Assembly (NCBI GenBank): GCA_017449025.1
Contig: JAFSKJ010000022.1
Span: 1 to 64,000, forward strand
Source: Prevotella sp.
GTDB lineage: Bacteria > Bacteroidota > Bacteroidia > Bacteroidales > Bacteroidaceae
Length of the DNA: 64,000 bases
Reading direction: 5' to 3'
Positions 17,797 to 25,683 of the stretch are shown here, piece by piece. The position numbers and the translations under genes are program-made. A model generated the notes under the pieces. That model ran no database searches and was not told where the DNA came from. It saw nothing but the letters and a program-made list of their open reading frames with translations. The first letter of the stretch is position 1. Each line of letters begins with the position of its first letter.

Positions 17797-18972
17797 ATGA
17801 GCACACCTACCACACCTACCAAACCTACCAAACCTACAATACCTACCAAACCTACCAAACCTACCAAACCTACCAAACCTACCAACCCCCACCCCCCCAC
17901 ACCGCTAACACCGCGGCGCAAGCTCGCCTTGGAACTATGGAGACTGCGCGAGCGCAACATGGTGCGCGAGCACCCCTTGGAACAGCTGTTCTGGGAGTGC
18001 ACCCTGCGCTGCGACCTCAACTGCCGCCATTGCGGCAGTGACTGCAAGACCGACAGCAGCCGCCGCGACATGCCTAAGGAAGACTTTCTCAGAGTGCTCG
18101 ACAGCGTAGCACGCAAGTACGACCCGCACAAGGTGTTTGTCGTCATCTCAGGCGGAGAGCCACTCATGCGCCCCGACTTAGAGGAGTGTTGCGCCGCCAT
18201 TGCAGAGAAAGGGTTTCCATGGGGCATGGTGACCAACGCCATACACCTCACCCCACAGCGCTTCCATGGCCTGCTCAGGGCAGGGTTGCGCTCAATGGCC
18301 ATAAGCTTAGACGGCCTTGAGGACGACCACAACTGGATGCGAGGCAACGACAACAGCTTCCGCATGGTGGACCAGGCCATAGACATGCTGGTGGCACAGC
18401 GCACGGTGGTCTTCGACCTCGTCACATGCGTCAACAAGCGCAACTATCCGAAGCTTAACGACATAAAGGAGTACCTCGTAAGCAAGGGCGTGGGGCGATG
18501 GCGACTGTTCTCCATATTCCCCATGGGACGCGCAGCCCTCGACCCCATGATGCACATCAGCGACGAGGAGTTCCGCGGACTCTTCGAGTTCATCAAGAAC
18601 ACACGCCACGAGGGGCGCATACGTGCCGACTACGGCTGCGAAGGTTTCTTGGGCAACTACGAGGGTGATGTGCGCAACCGCTTCTTCGCCTGTCAGGCTG
18701 GAGTCACTGTCGGCTCTGTGATGGCCGACGGCACCATAGCCGCATGTACCAGCATACGCAGTGACTTCGGCCAGGGAAACATCTACAACGACGACTTTCT
18801 CGACGTGTGGGAGAACAGATACCAGGTGTATCGCGACCGCAAGTGGATGCAGAGCGGCGACTGTGCCAGATGCAGCTACTGGCGCTATTGCCAAGGCAAC
18901 GGCATGCACCTGCGCGACGCCGAGGGAAAGCTGCTATTCTGTCACCTAAACAGGCTCAACAAGTGCCGGTGA
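17797..18972 (+). CDS. Radical SAM/SPASM protein of the rSAM/lipoprotein system
   Basis: A 391-residue protein. Residues 1-44 are an unusual Thr/Pro/Lys run coded by the 9-bp repeat, directly after the start codon. The radical SAM cluster motif is C72xxxC76xxC79 (CDLNCRHC), followed by GGEPL. A C-terminal SPASM-type Cys cluster (ACTSI, then CARCSYWRYCQGNGMHL) should bind auxiliary iron-sulfur clusters. Such enzymes modify peptides or mature other enzymes. It is translationally close to the lipoprotein gene (4 bases) and is followed after 10 bases by a SNF2-type ATPase, which suggests a three-gene operon. Confidence 0.9.
   Translation: MSTPTTPTKPTKPTIPTKPTKPTKPTKPTNPHPPTPLTPRRKLALELWRLRERNMVREHPLEQLFWECTLRCDLNCRHCGSDCKTDSSRRDMPKEDFLRVLDSVARKYDPHKVFVVISGGEPLMRPDLEECCAAIAEKGFPWGMVTNAIHLTPQRFHGLLRAGLRSMAISLDGLEDDHNWMRGNDNSFRMVDQAIDMLVAQRTVVFDLVTCVNKRNYPKLNDIKEYLVSKGVGRWRLFSIFPMGRAALDPMMHISDEEFRGLFEFIKNTRHEGRIRADYGCEGFLGNYEGDVRNRFFACQAGVTVGSVMADGTIAACTSIRSDFGQGNIYNDDFLDVWENRYQVYRDRKWMQSGDCARCSYWRYCQGNGMHLRDAEGKLLFCHLNRLNKCR
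17803..17886 (+). repeat. 9-bp CCTACCAAA minisatellite at the radical SAM N-terminus
   Basis: About nine tandem units of CCTACCAAA with variants CCTACCACA and CCTACAATA code for PTK, PTT and PTI. It begins two codons after the ATG and is the longest in-gene copy of the family. Confidence 0.92.
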
Positions 18973-18982
18973 ATTCTCTCGC

Positions 18983-21790
18983 ATGTCCCACATCTTACTC
19001 GTTCTTCGCCCACAGAAGCAGTGGGGCATAGTGGCTGCCGAGCTGAAGCGCGTGGCATCGTTGGGGCGTTTCATGATGACACAGGGCACCATGAGGAGCT
19101 GTCAGGCTGCTGACAGCGGAGCAGAACCTGACATGATTGCCTTGGCCACAACGTGCGAAGAGCTGCAGACAGGAGCGCTCTACTCCAAGTTTGCCAACAA
19201 GAAGAAATTCCGACACGAGGCCGACTTCTGGGCCGCCACAGAGCTCACTGTCAGACAATATGTAAAGAAAATGGCCGACCAAAAGGTGATTAAGGCCGTA
19301 CAACTGGCCCACGCCCTTGGCATACCTATACTTTACGCTCCCACCGAAAAGGCTCCACTGCACATAGAGGAGCAGCTCACGCTGCAGCCCGACGTGGAGG
19401 TGACGCCTATAATGAACTTCACGCGACATGACAAGGGAACCACATACCGGTTGCAACTGCGCATAGGACAAGGGCAGACCATAACGCCCGCCCAACACCG
19501 TCTGACGCCTGTCACCTACGAGCCGGGACTATTCGCCCTCGACAACAAGCTGATGATGCTCGGCCACGGATTCAGCGGACAGCTGTTGCTGCCATTCGTG
19601 ACCAAGGAGACCGTCGACATTCCGCGACACATGGAGAACGACTACTTCAGGCGCTTCATCTTGAAGAATGTGACCAAGGCAGAAATCAACGCCGAGGGTT
19701 TCGACATCGTGGATGTCAACGAGCAGCTGCTACCGCGACTCTCCGTGGAACGCAGCATCGATGCCCTCTATCTGCTCACCCTGCAATTCTCATACGGCGA
19801 CAATATCTACACCACAGTCAGCAAGAGCCGCGGCCGCGTGTCGCTCAGCGAGACGGCCAACGGCTTCCGTTTCACTCGCCAGCTGCGCGATAGCGCAAAG
19901 GAGAGCCACTATGTGGAAGTGTTGCGAAAATACGACAGGCCCATCACCGCCAACGGAAGCATTAAGTTCGACACGCTTGCAGAAATGATTGCATGGATGC
20001 GACACCACGGCAACAGTCTGCGCAAGCAGGGCTTCAAGCTGACGCAGCCTTCCGACAATGTCTACTATATAGGTCCGCTGAGCGTGGAGCAGAGCGACAA
20101 ATGGACAGGCGACTGGCTGCAGACCAATGTCACCATAGTGCTCAACGACGGACAACTGCGCATACCATTCCTCAACCTGAGAGACACCATACTCAGAGGA
20201 GAGAAAGAATATATGCTCAGCACCGGCGAGAGACTGCTCATACCCGACGAGTGGCTCAGCCGATATTCCAGCCTGCTGCTGACGGCCACACCGAAAGATA
20301 AGGGATTCGTGCGACACCGCAGCCAGCTAACCTCAGACCAACCTACCACACCTACCAAACCTACCACACCTACAGTGCAGCCACCAAAGCAGCTAAAGGC
20401 CAACCTCCGACCTTATCAGCTTGAAGGGTTCCAGTGGCTGTGGGGCAATTTCGAAGCACGTACCGGCTGTTGCCTCTCCGACGAGATGGGATTAGGAAAG
20501 ACACTGCAGACCATAGCACTGCTAATGAATTTCTCAACACCTACCACACCTACCACACCTACCAAACCTACCCCAGCCGAAGGCCTCCTCTTCACCGAAC
20601 AAGAGATGAGTGGAGAGGGCAGCCTCAGCCCAACCTCGCTCGTCGTCGCACCAGCCTCCGTAGTCCACAACTGGCTTGGCGAACTCAAGCGCTTTGCACC
20701 CTCCATGCTCGTCTGCGACTATACCGGCACTACAGCAAAGCGCATGGCCAAGCGGAGAACGTTGATGCAGTGCCACGTCGTCATCACCTCTTACCGCACG
20801 TTGCTCAACGACATAGACTTCTTCGAACGCCAGCAATTCGGCATCATCGTCTTCGACGAGAGCCAGGCCTTCAAAAACTCCACGTCACAACTCCATTCCG
20901 CTGTCGTGAAACTTCAGGGACTACACCGCATGGCACTCAGCGGCACACCCGTTGAAAACAACCTCGGCGAGCTGTGGAGCCTCATGAGCGTGCTCAACCC
21001 CAACCTGCTGGGAAGCAGCCAGAACTTCCAGCGCAGCTTCGTCATGCCCATAGAGCGTAGCATAGAGCAGCAGCGCACACAGGTGCTCCAACGGCTCATA
21101 GCACCATACTTCCTCAAGCGCACCAAAGAGCAGGTGCTCAATGATTTGCCAGAGCGCCAGGACGAGGTCATAGTCTGTCCCATGACAGAAAGCCAGACCA
21201 GCCTTTATGCCCAAGAACTGTCCAAGGCTCGTAACCTATTAATCTCACAACCTACCACACCTACCACACCTACCAACCTCAACCTACTGGCAGCAATACA
21301 GCGCCTGCGCCACATAGCCAACGGCGAGGGGAAGACCAACGTAGTGTTTGAACACCTCGAACAGCTGCGAGACACAGGCCACAAGGTGCTCATCTTCAGC
21401 GAGTATGTCAGCATGCTTGACAAGGTGGGTAACGCCATGAAAGAGCGAGGATGGACCTACGACATCCTCACCGGACATACCGCCAACCGCAAGCAGGTGA
21501 TAGACCACTTCCAGAACACGCCCCACTGCCAGTTCTTCCTCATATCGCTCAAGGCCGGCGGAGTGGGCATCAACCTCACCGCAGCCGACTACGTCTTCAT
21601 CCTCGACCCCTGGTGGAACCAGGCCGCAGAGGAGCAGGCCATAGCACGTGCACACCGCATAGGGCAGCGCAATGCCGTCTTCGTCTACCGCTTCGTTTCG
21701 GAAAACACCCTCGAACAGCAGATACTCACATTGCAGCAGCGCAAACAAAACCTCATCGACAGCGTCATGCCTTTCCTCCTCTCATCTTAG
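18983..21790 (+). CDS. SNF2-family DEAD/DEAH-box ATPase/helicase
   Basis: A 935-residue protein. The C-terminal two thirds form a Swi2/Snf2 motor: Walker A DEMGLGKTLQT with Lys506, the box II variant DESQ at 625-628, ALSGTPVENNLGELWSLM (motif III), and the second lobe with FSEYVSMLDK, LKAGGVGINLTAADYV and ARAHRIGQRNAVFVYR (motifs V and VI). The N-terminal 450 residues are a large accessory region without a family I recognise. It should translocate on duplex DNA and may remodel RNA polymerase or repair complexes. Three in-frame PTTPTKPT-type insertions from the 9-bp repeat lie between conserved blocks. Confidence 0.9.
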   Translation: MSHILLVLRPQKQWGIVAAELKRVASLGRFMMTQGTMRSCQAADSGAEPDMIALATTCEELQTGALYSKFANKKKFRHEADFWAATELTVRQYVKKMADQKVIKAVQLAHALGIPILYAPTEKAPLHIEEQLTLQPDVEVTPIMNFTRHDKGTTYRLQLRIGQGQTITPAQHRLTPVTYEPGLFALDNKLMMLGHGFSGQLLLPFVTKETVDIPRHMENDYFRRFILKNVTKAEINAEGFDIVDVNEQLLPRLSVERSIDALYLLTLQFSYGDNIYTTVSKSRGRVSLSETANGFRFTRQLRDSAKESHYVEVLRKYDRPITANGSIKFDTLAEMIAWMRHHGNSLRKQGFKLTQPSDNVYYIGPLSVEQSDKWTGDWLQTNVTIVLNDGQLRIPFLNLRDTILRGEKEYMLSTGERLLIPDEWLSRYSSLLLTATPKDKGFVRHRSQLTSDQPTTPTKPTTPTVQPPKQLKANLRPYQLEGFQWLWGNFEARTGCCLSDEMGLGKTLQTIALLMNFSTPTTPTTPTKPTPAEGLLFTEQEMSGEGSLSPTSLVVAPASVVHNWLGELKRFAPSMLVCDYTGTTAKRMAKRRTLMQCHVVITSYRTLLNDIDFFERQQFGIIVFDESQAFKNSTSQLHSAVVKLQGLHRMALSGTPVENNLGELWSLMSVLNPNLLGSSQNFQRSFVMPIERSIEQQRTQVLQRLIAPYFLKRTKEQVLNDLPERQDEVIVCPMTESQTSLYAQELSKARNLLISQPTTPTTPTNLNLLAAIQRLRHIANGEGKTNVVFEHLEQLRDTGHKVLIFSEYVSMLDKVGNAMKERGWTYDILTGHTANRKQVIDHFQNTPHCQFFLISLKAGGVGINLTAADYVFILDPWWNQAAEEQAIARAHRIGQRNAVFVYRFVSENTLEQQILTLQQRKQNLIDSVMPFLLSS
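20338..20377 (+). repeat. 9-bp minisatellite inside the SNF2 gene, site 1
   Basis: CCTACCACACCTACCAAACC and so on, in frame as PTTPTKPTTPT, lies between the N-terminal region and the ATPase core. Confidence 0.88.
20537..20575 (+). repeat. 9-bp minisatellite inside the SNF2 gene, site 2
   Basis: Units of CCTACCACA and CCTACCAAA, in frame as PTTPTTPTKPT, lie between Walker A and box II, about 15 codons after the Walker A motif. Confidence 0.88.
21247..21282 (+). repeat. 9-bp minisatellite inside the SNF2 gene, site 3
   Basis: CCTACCACA units, in frame as QPTTPTTPTN, lie in the linker between the two motor lobes. Confidence 0.85.
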
Positions 21791-21986
21791 TTCAGATGGT
21801 ACGCAAAGACGCTAAGGCGCGAAGTTCTTTGCTTTGCGTCTTAGCATACAAAAATGAAATTACACTCCTAACCTCGTATCAACGGCCACGACGGGGCCGC
21901 GGGTCGGAGGCGAAGCGCACGGCGTAGATAAGCAACTGGTAGAGCTGTTCGTTAGCCTTGCTTTGCTCCTGCTTATAGTAATTTTT

Positions 21987-22233
21987 CAAAAAAAGGGTGT
22001 CAGGGTGACAGAACAGCCTGCCACAAAGGGTTTGCACCCTGTTTGAGGGTGACAGAGGGTGACAGGAGGGTGACAGGAGGGTGACAGGAATGTGACAGGA
22101 GGGTGACAGGTGGGTGACACTATTATGCGCAGGGTTGAAAGCTGTCACCCTTCTGTCACCCTCTGTCACCCTCAAACAGGGTGCAAACGTCCTGCACATC
22201 GGCGTTCTGTCACCCTGACACCCTTTTTTTCAA
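21987..22233. repeat. Foldback with GGGTGACA direct repeats
   Basis: Outer arms match over about 30 bases (AAAGGGTGTCAGGGTGACAG and its complement), then diverge for about 15 bases and match again over about 35 bases including GTTTGCACCCTGTTTGAGGG. The central part carries five or so tandem GGAGGGTGACA units. The structure is imperfectly symmetric and resembles a non-autonomous mobile or replication-related repeat. Confidence 0.75.
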
Positions 22234-22296
22234 AATTCCCTGTATAGAGTCAGTGTGACTTATACACTTAGCCCCGTAAAGTGGCACTTTAGCTCA

Positions 22297-22345
22297 ATAA
22301 AGTGGCACTTTTTTGAAATTAAGTGCCACCTTACGGTCGTAGAGT
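22297..22345. repeat. AAGTGGCAC hairpin repeat, copy 1
   Basis: TAAAGTGGCACTTTTTTGAA followed by its inverted partner ATTAAGTGCCACCTTACGG. A nearly identical 47-base copy lies at 62743-62790. An extra half unit (GTAAAGTGGCACTTTA) precedes it. It could serve as a terminator-like or REP-like element. Confidence 0.7.
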
Positions 22346-22509
22346 CGTGACGCTAAAAGCGTCTTCGCTCATTAACCGTAGTGTCCGAAGGACCTGCGGG
22401 AAAATGAAGGCTGCGAAATGCACTCTGAAAGAGTGCCCCAACGACATAAATGGGAAGCCCCCAACCCCCTAAAGGGGGAACTACAGACTCTGCATGAACT
22501 CCCCCTTCA

Positions 22510-22550
22510 GGGGGTTGGGGGGCTGGGGGCTGGGGGTTGGGGGTTGGGGG
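22510..22550 (+). other. G-rich tract with quadruplex potential
   Basis: Six runs of five or six G are separated by TT or CT. An inverted pair CCCCTAAAGGGGG and CCCCCTTCAGGGGG lies just upstream. Confidence 0.65.
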
Positions 22551-22632
22551 ACTCCCTGGTCATACAGCGGGTCAACCGTAGGTCGAATGTTTTTCAGTAG
22601 GGACTATAAATAATAGATGTTCCCAAAAAATA

Positions 22633-23042
22633 ATCCGCCGAAAGTTTGGAACTTCCGGCGGATTTTCGTATCTTTGTCGCCGATTCGTGTTAGCCCGGAA
22701 GGGCAGGCGGGTCGGAACTTATTGGAAACAGGACGTTTACGGACGTTATCTTCTGATGTAGAATCTCGCAAATTCAAGCCAAGAAGAAACGCAACCAGAG
22801 ACGTCCGCGTTGGGTGTATTATGCCCTGTTGCCTTATACATTATTATATGTGATGGTGGCAGAATTGTATAATACCTTACGGCGTGGGCTAACTCGAGTT
22901 GCTTATCCTTGGCAAGGCAATGCGAGAGCCCTACATCGGGATAGGCGAGAAGTAGAGACACCCACGTCTTTCGCATTTATCAGGGCGATACATTTAATCA
23001 CGCTGAATCTGGGTGGCTATAGGCAGAAAAAACCAACTACAA
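22633..23042 (+). promoter_or_regulatory. Long conserved leader with palindromic promoter, copy B
   Basis: The palindrome at 22633-22663 (ATCCGCCG / CGGCGGAT, 14-base arms with one mismatch) contains TTGG (22646-22649), followed by 19 bases and TATCTTTG (22669-22676). The leader is about 365 bases and holds GGGTGTATTATGC (22812-22824) and ATACCTTACGGCGTGGGCT (22872-22890). The first 54 bases are identical to those of copy C; the middle differs. Confidence 0.72.
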
Positions 23043-25391
23043 ATGAAAAACCTAAAACATTATTATGTTGTCGGAGCAATGGCTGTTGCGTCATTCCTGT
23101 TGTCATCGTGTGCCAAGGACTTCCAGGATGACATTGACAAGCTGAACACTAAAGTAGACAACATCGACACACGTGTGACAAAGCTTGAAGAGCAAGTGAC
23201 AAAGATTAATAGCGAGCTGTCGACACTGTCCGTACTTGCCACGGCAGTAGAGAAAGGATTCTATGTGACAGACGTTAAGGACACCAGCGAGGGCTGCGAG
23301 CTGACACTCAGCAACGGCCGCAAGGTATCCTTGCAGAACGGCCCCGACAACTCGCTCACCCCCTCTCCCGCATTGAGCATGACGCAGGTGAACGGAGTGT
23401 ATTACTGGACCATGAACGGCATGCTCATCACAGGTACCGACGGCAAGCCCATCGCCGCCACGGGAATGACGCCCAAGGTGAAGTACGACAGTGCCACCCA
23501 GCAGTGGTTGCTCTCCATCGACGGCGGGCGTACCTATCAGATGGTGAATGTCTACGCCCAGTTCATCATCAACGAGCAGGTGCTGTCACAAATCATCAAC
23601 AACTATATCAGCCAGAACCAGACCACCTTAATCAGTAACGAGGTGCTGCAGCAGATAATCAGCAACTACATCACCAACAACTACTCCACCCTGTTCGATA
23701 CCAACATACTGAACCAGGTGATAGTGAACTACGTGCAGAACAACTACTCGAACATCTTTTCCGTGGACGTGCTGAACAACATCTTCCAGAAATACATCAG
23801 CGAGCACTCAAGCCAGATTATCGACGTTGACGTGATGACGAATATCATCCTGAACTTCATAGAGCAGAACCCGACAATCTTTGTCAACAACGAGATACTG
23901 TACAAGATTCTCGTCACCTATATAGAGCAGAACCAGACCACCATCTTCAAGAACGAGCTTCTGCTTCAGGTCATCAACAATTTCATTGCCAACTACAACA
24001 ACGTCATCAACGTTGAGATGCTGCGGCAGATCATCAACAACTACATAGAGTTGCACCAGGACGTAATCGTCGACAACACCGTCATACAGAACGTGCTCAT
24101 ACAGTATGTGCAGAAATACTACCTGCAGATCTTCACAACAGAAATCCTCTATCAGGTTATCAACAACTACATTCAGCAGAACCAAACCACCATCTTCAAC
24201 GACATACTGCTGAAGCAGGTCATCTCCACATACATTGAGAACAACTACAACACGTTCATCTCCGACGAGGCCATCTACAACATCATCAGCAAATACCTTG
24301 AAATAAACTACACCACAATCATCAACGAGGAGACGCTCTACAAGGTCATCTACAATTACTTCCAGCAGAACTACAACCTCTTCATCGATGAAACCATCAT
24401 CATGAACGTCATCAACCAGTACATTGAGAAGCACCAGACAACGATCATCGATATTGACATCGTCCGCAACATTGTGAACACTTACGTAGAGCAGAACATC
24501 TACAACATCTTCAGCGTGGAGATACTCACACAGATTATCACCAACTACTTCTCCACCCACCAGACCATCATCAACCAGTACACCATCATCAACAATGTTG
24601 TTATTGAGGGTGACTATATCAACATCACCCTCTACACTGGCGAGGTTATTAAGCTCGTTATCTACGACAGCTACGCCCGCATACGCGACCGAGTGCAGAG
24701 CATAGTCTTTGTGCCAGTATATACAGATGGGAAAATACATTATAGTTATGACAAGAGCGACAATATATTGTTTAACATAACATATTATGTGTCTCCTGCA
24801 TCTATGGCTTCGATTATAGCGCAGAAATATAATACTAAGACTATGGGCATGAACATGCTGGCCACAGTCTACTCATCTGGAGGAAATGGAATGGCAACCA
24901 ACGTTGTATCAATTTCCAACGTCACAGGAGAAAGTAGCGGACTTATGAGAGTTACTGCCACTGCCCCATATAGTTACCTGACAGATACAAGGTATATCTA
25001 TTCGTTGGCACTACACGTGACTGACACCAATACAGGTGGCACCGACTACACTACTGACTTCACGCTTCTGTACAAGGATACCTCTCACGATGTTCATTAT
25101 GATTATTACTATGACCAGAAGCTGTTAGGCACATGGTATCAGTCAAACAAACTGACCGCAAACTACGAATGGTCATTCTCATCTGACGGAACATGCACGT
25201 ATAGCAGAACTCCTTTGTTGGGAAAGACAACTACAGAAACAGGAAAATGGTATTGTTATGGAAACTATCTCTATGTCTATATTGGAGAAGACACAGAAAT
25301 GTTCACATATACTGTAGATGGTAATATACTTGTTCTCAGCCTGTATTCAGGAACAAATGAAAGGGCTGCCGGAGAGTTTAATAGGCAATAA
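23043..25391 (+). CDS. Surface lipoprotein with DUF4988-like coiled coil and sixteen 21-residue repeats
   Basis: A 782-residue lipoprotein (signal ending LLSSC). A short coiled coil follows (DIDKLNTKVDNIDTRVTKLE), typical of the N-terminus of Bacteroidales surface proteins of the DUF4988 type. Residues about 175-513 consist of sixteen tandem units of 21 residues (one of 20). The common pattern is two or three polar residues, two hydrophobic, Q/N, two hydrophobic, xNYI, then about five polar residues and two hydrophobic, for example ISNEVLQQIISNYITNNYST. The C-terminal 90 residues begin KLLGTWYQSNKL and look lipocalin-like. The region after about 24740 is richer in A and T than the repeat part. 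Function unknown; a repetitive stalk or fibre is an inference. Confidence 0.82.
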   Translation: MKNLKHYYVVGAMAVASFLLSSCAKDFQDDIDKLNTKVDNIDTRVTKLEEQVTKINSELSTLSVLATAVEKGFYVTDVKDTSEGCELTLSNGRKVSLQNGPDNSLTPSPALSMTQVNGVYYWTMNGMLITGTDGKPIAATGMTPKVKYDSATQQWLLSIDGGRTYQMVNVYAQFIINEQVLSQIINNYISQNQTTLISNEVLQQIISNYITNNYSTLFDTNILNQVIVNYVQNNYSNIFSVDVLNNIFQKYISEHSSQIIDVDVMTNIILNFIEQNPTIFVNNEILYKILVTYIEQNQTTIFKNELLLQVINNFIANYNNVINVEMLRQIINNYIELHQDVIVDNTVIQNVLIQYVQKYYLQIFTTEILYQVINNYIQQNQTTIFNDILLKQVISTYIENNYNTFISDEAIYNIISKYLEINYTTIINEETLYKVIYNYFQQNYNLFIDETIIMNVINQYIEKHQTTIIDIDIVRNIVNTYVEQNIYNIFSVEILTQIITNYFSTHQTIINQYTIINNVVIEGDYINITLYTGEVIKLVIYDSYARIRDRVQSIVFVPVYTDGKIHYSYDKSDNILFNITYYVSPASMASIIAQKYNTKTMGMNMLATVYSSGGNGMATNVVSISNVTGESSGLMRVTATAPYSYLTDTRYIYSLALHVTDTNTGGTDYTTDFTLLYKDTSHDVHYDYYYDQKLLGTWYQSNKLTANYEWSFSSDGTCTYSRTPLLGKTTTETGKWYCYGNYLYVYIGEDTEMFTYTVDGNILVLSLYSGTNERAAGEFNRQ

Positions 25392-25400
25392 ATCTTGGAT

Positions 25401-25432
25401 GTGCCAGACTTCATGTGTATGAAGTCTGGCAC
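25401..25432 (+). terminator. Terminator-like hairpin
   Basis: GTGCCAGACTTCAT and ATGAAGTCTGGCAC form a perfect 14-bp stem with a GTGT loop, 10 bases after the stop. The T tract is weak. Confidence 0.7.
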
Positions 25433-25575
25433 GCTTCTTATTAACACTATACCCAATATAGAAAACATGGACATATAGATAAGAAGCGTCCACTCTTAAG
25501 TCTACGTATCTCTGTTCCTTTCGAAACGAATTGCCATAATTATCAACGTGTTTTTCATTATGGTTGACTTTTTCC

Positions 25576-25616
25576 AGCCGAAAGTTTTGCACTTTCGGCT
25601 TTTTTGCGTACTTTTG
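25576..25616 (+). promoter_or_regulatory. Palindromic promoter of the Rpn gene
   Basis: AGCCGAAAGT...ACTTTCGGCT (25576-25600) encloses TTTG (25586-25589); 19 bases later comes TACTTTTG (25609-25616). It has the same design as the promoters of the three long leaders. Confidence 0.75.
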
Positions 25617-25683
25617 CAGCGGGTTGTGCCACTGTGGCTCCATGCGCGGGTGGCGCATTACATAGAATCAAACAAATTACGAT

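Larger units (their letters stand above)
21791..22620. other. Intergenic repeat-rich region, no supported gene
   Basis: After the SNF2 stop there is a weak hairpin made from CAAAGACGC and GCGTCTT, then a large TGACA-rich foldback, a hairpin repeat and a G-rich tract, each listed separately. A frame on the minus strand ends with KANEQLYQLLIYAVRFASD at about 21879-21985 and could be a decayed gene end, but most of that frame is made of the TGACA repeat. Confidence 0.5.

Noticed and set aside
21879..22199. Possible small gene on the minus strand
   Set aside because: Most of the frame is TGACA repeat; only the last 35 residues look protein-like, which is too little to call a gene.
22617..23131. 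Short open frames within leader B
   Set aside because: They lie in the conserved leader; they are not kept as frames in copies A and C, so conservation there is of nucleotides.
23808..24740. Open frame of 310 codons on the minus strand
   Set aside because: It is the mirror of the 63-bp repeat array in the lipoprotein gene; its Val/Asp periodicity follows from the repeat.
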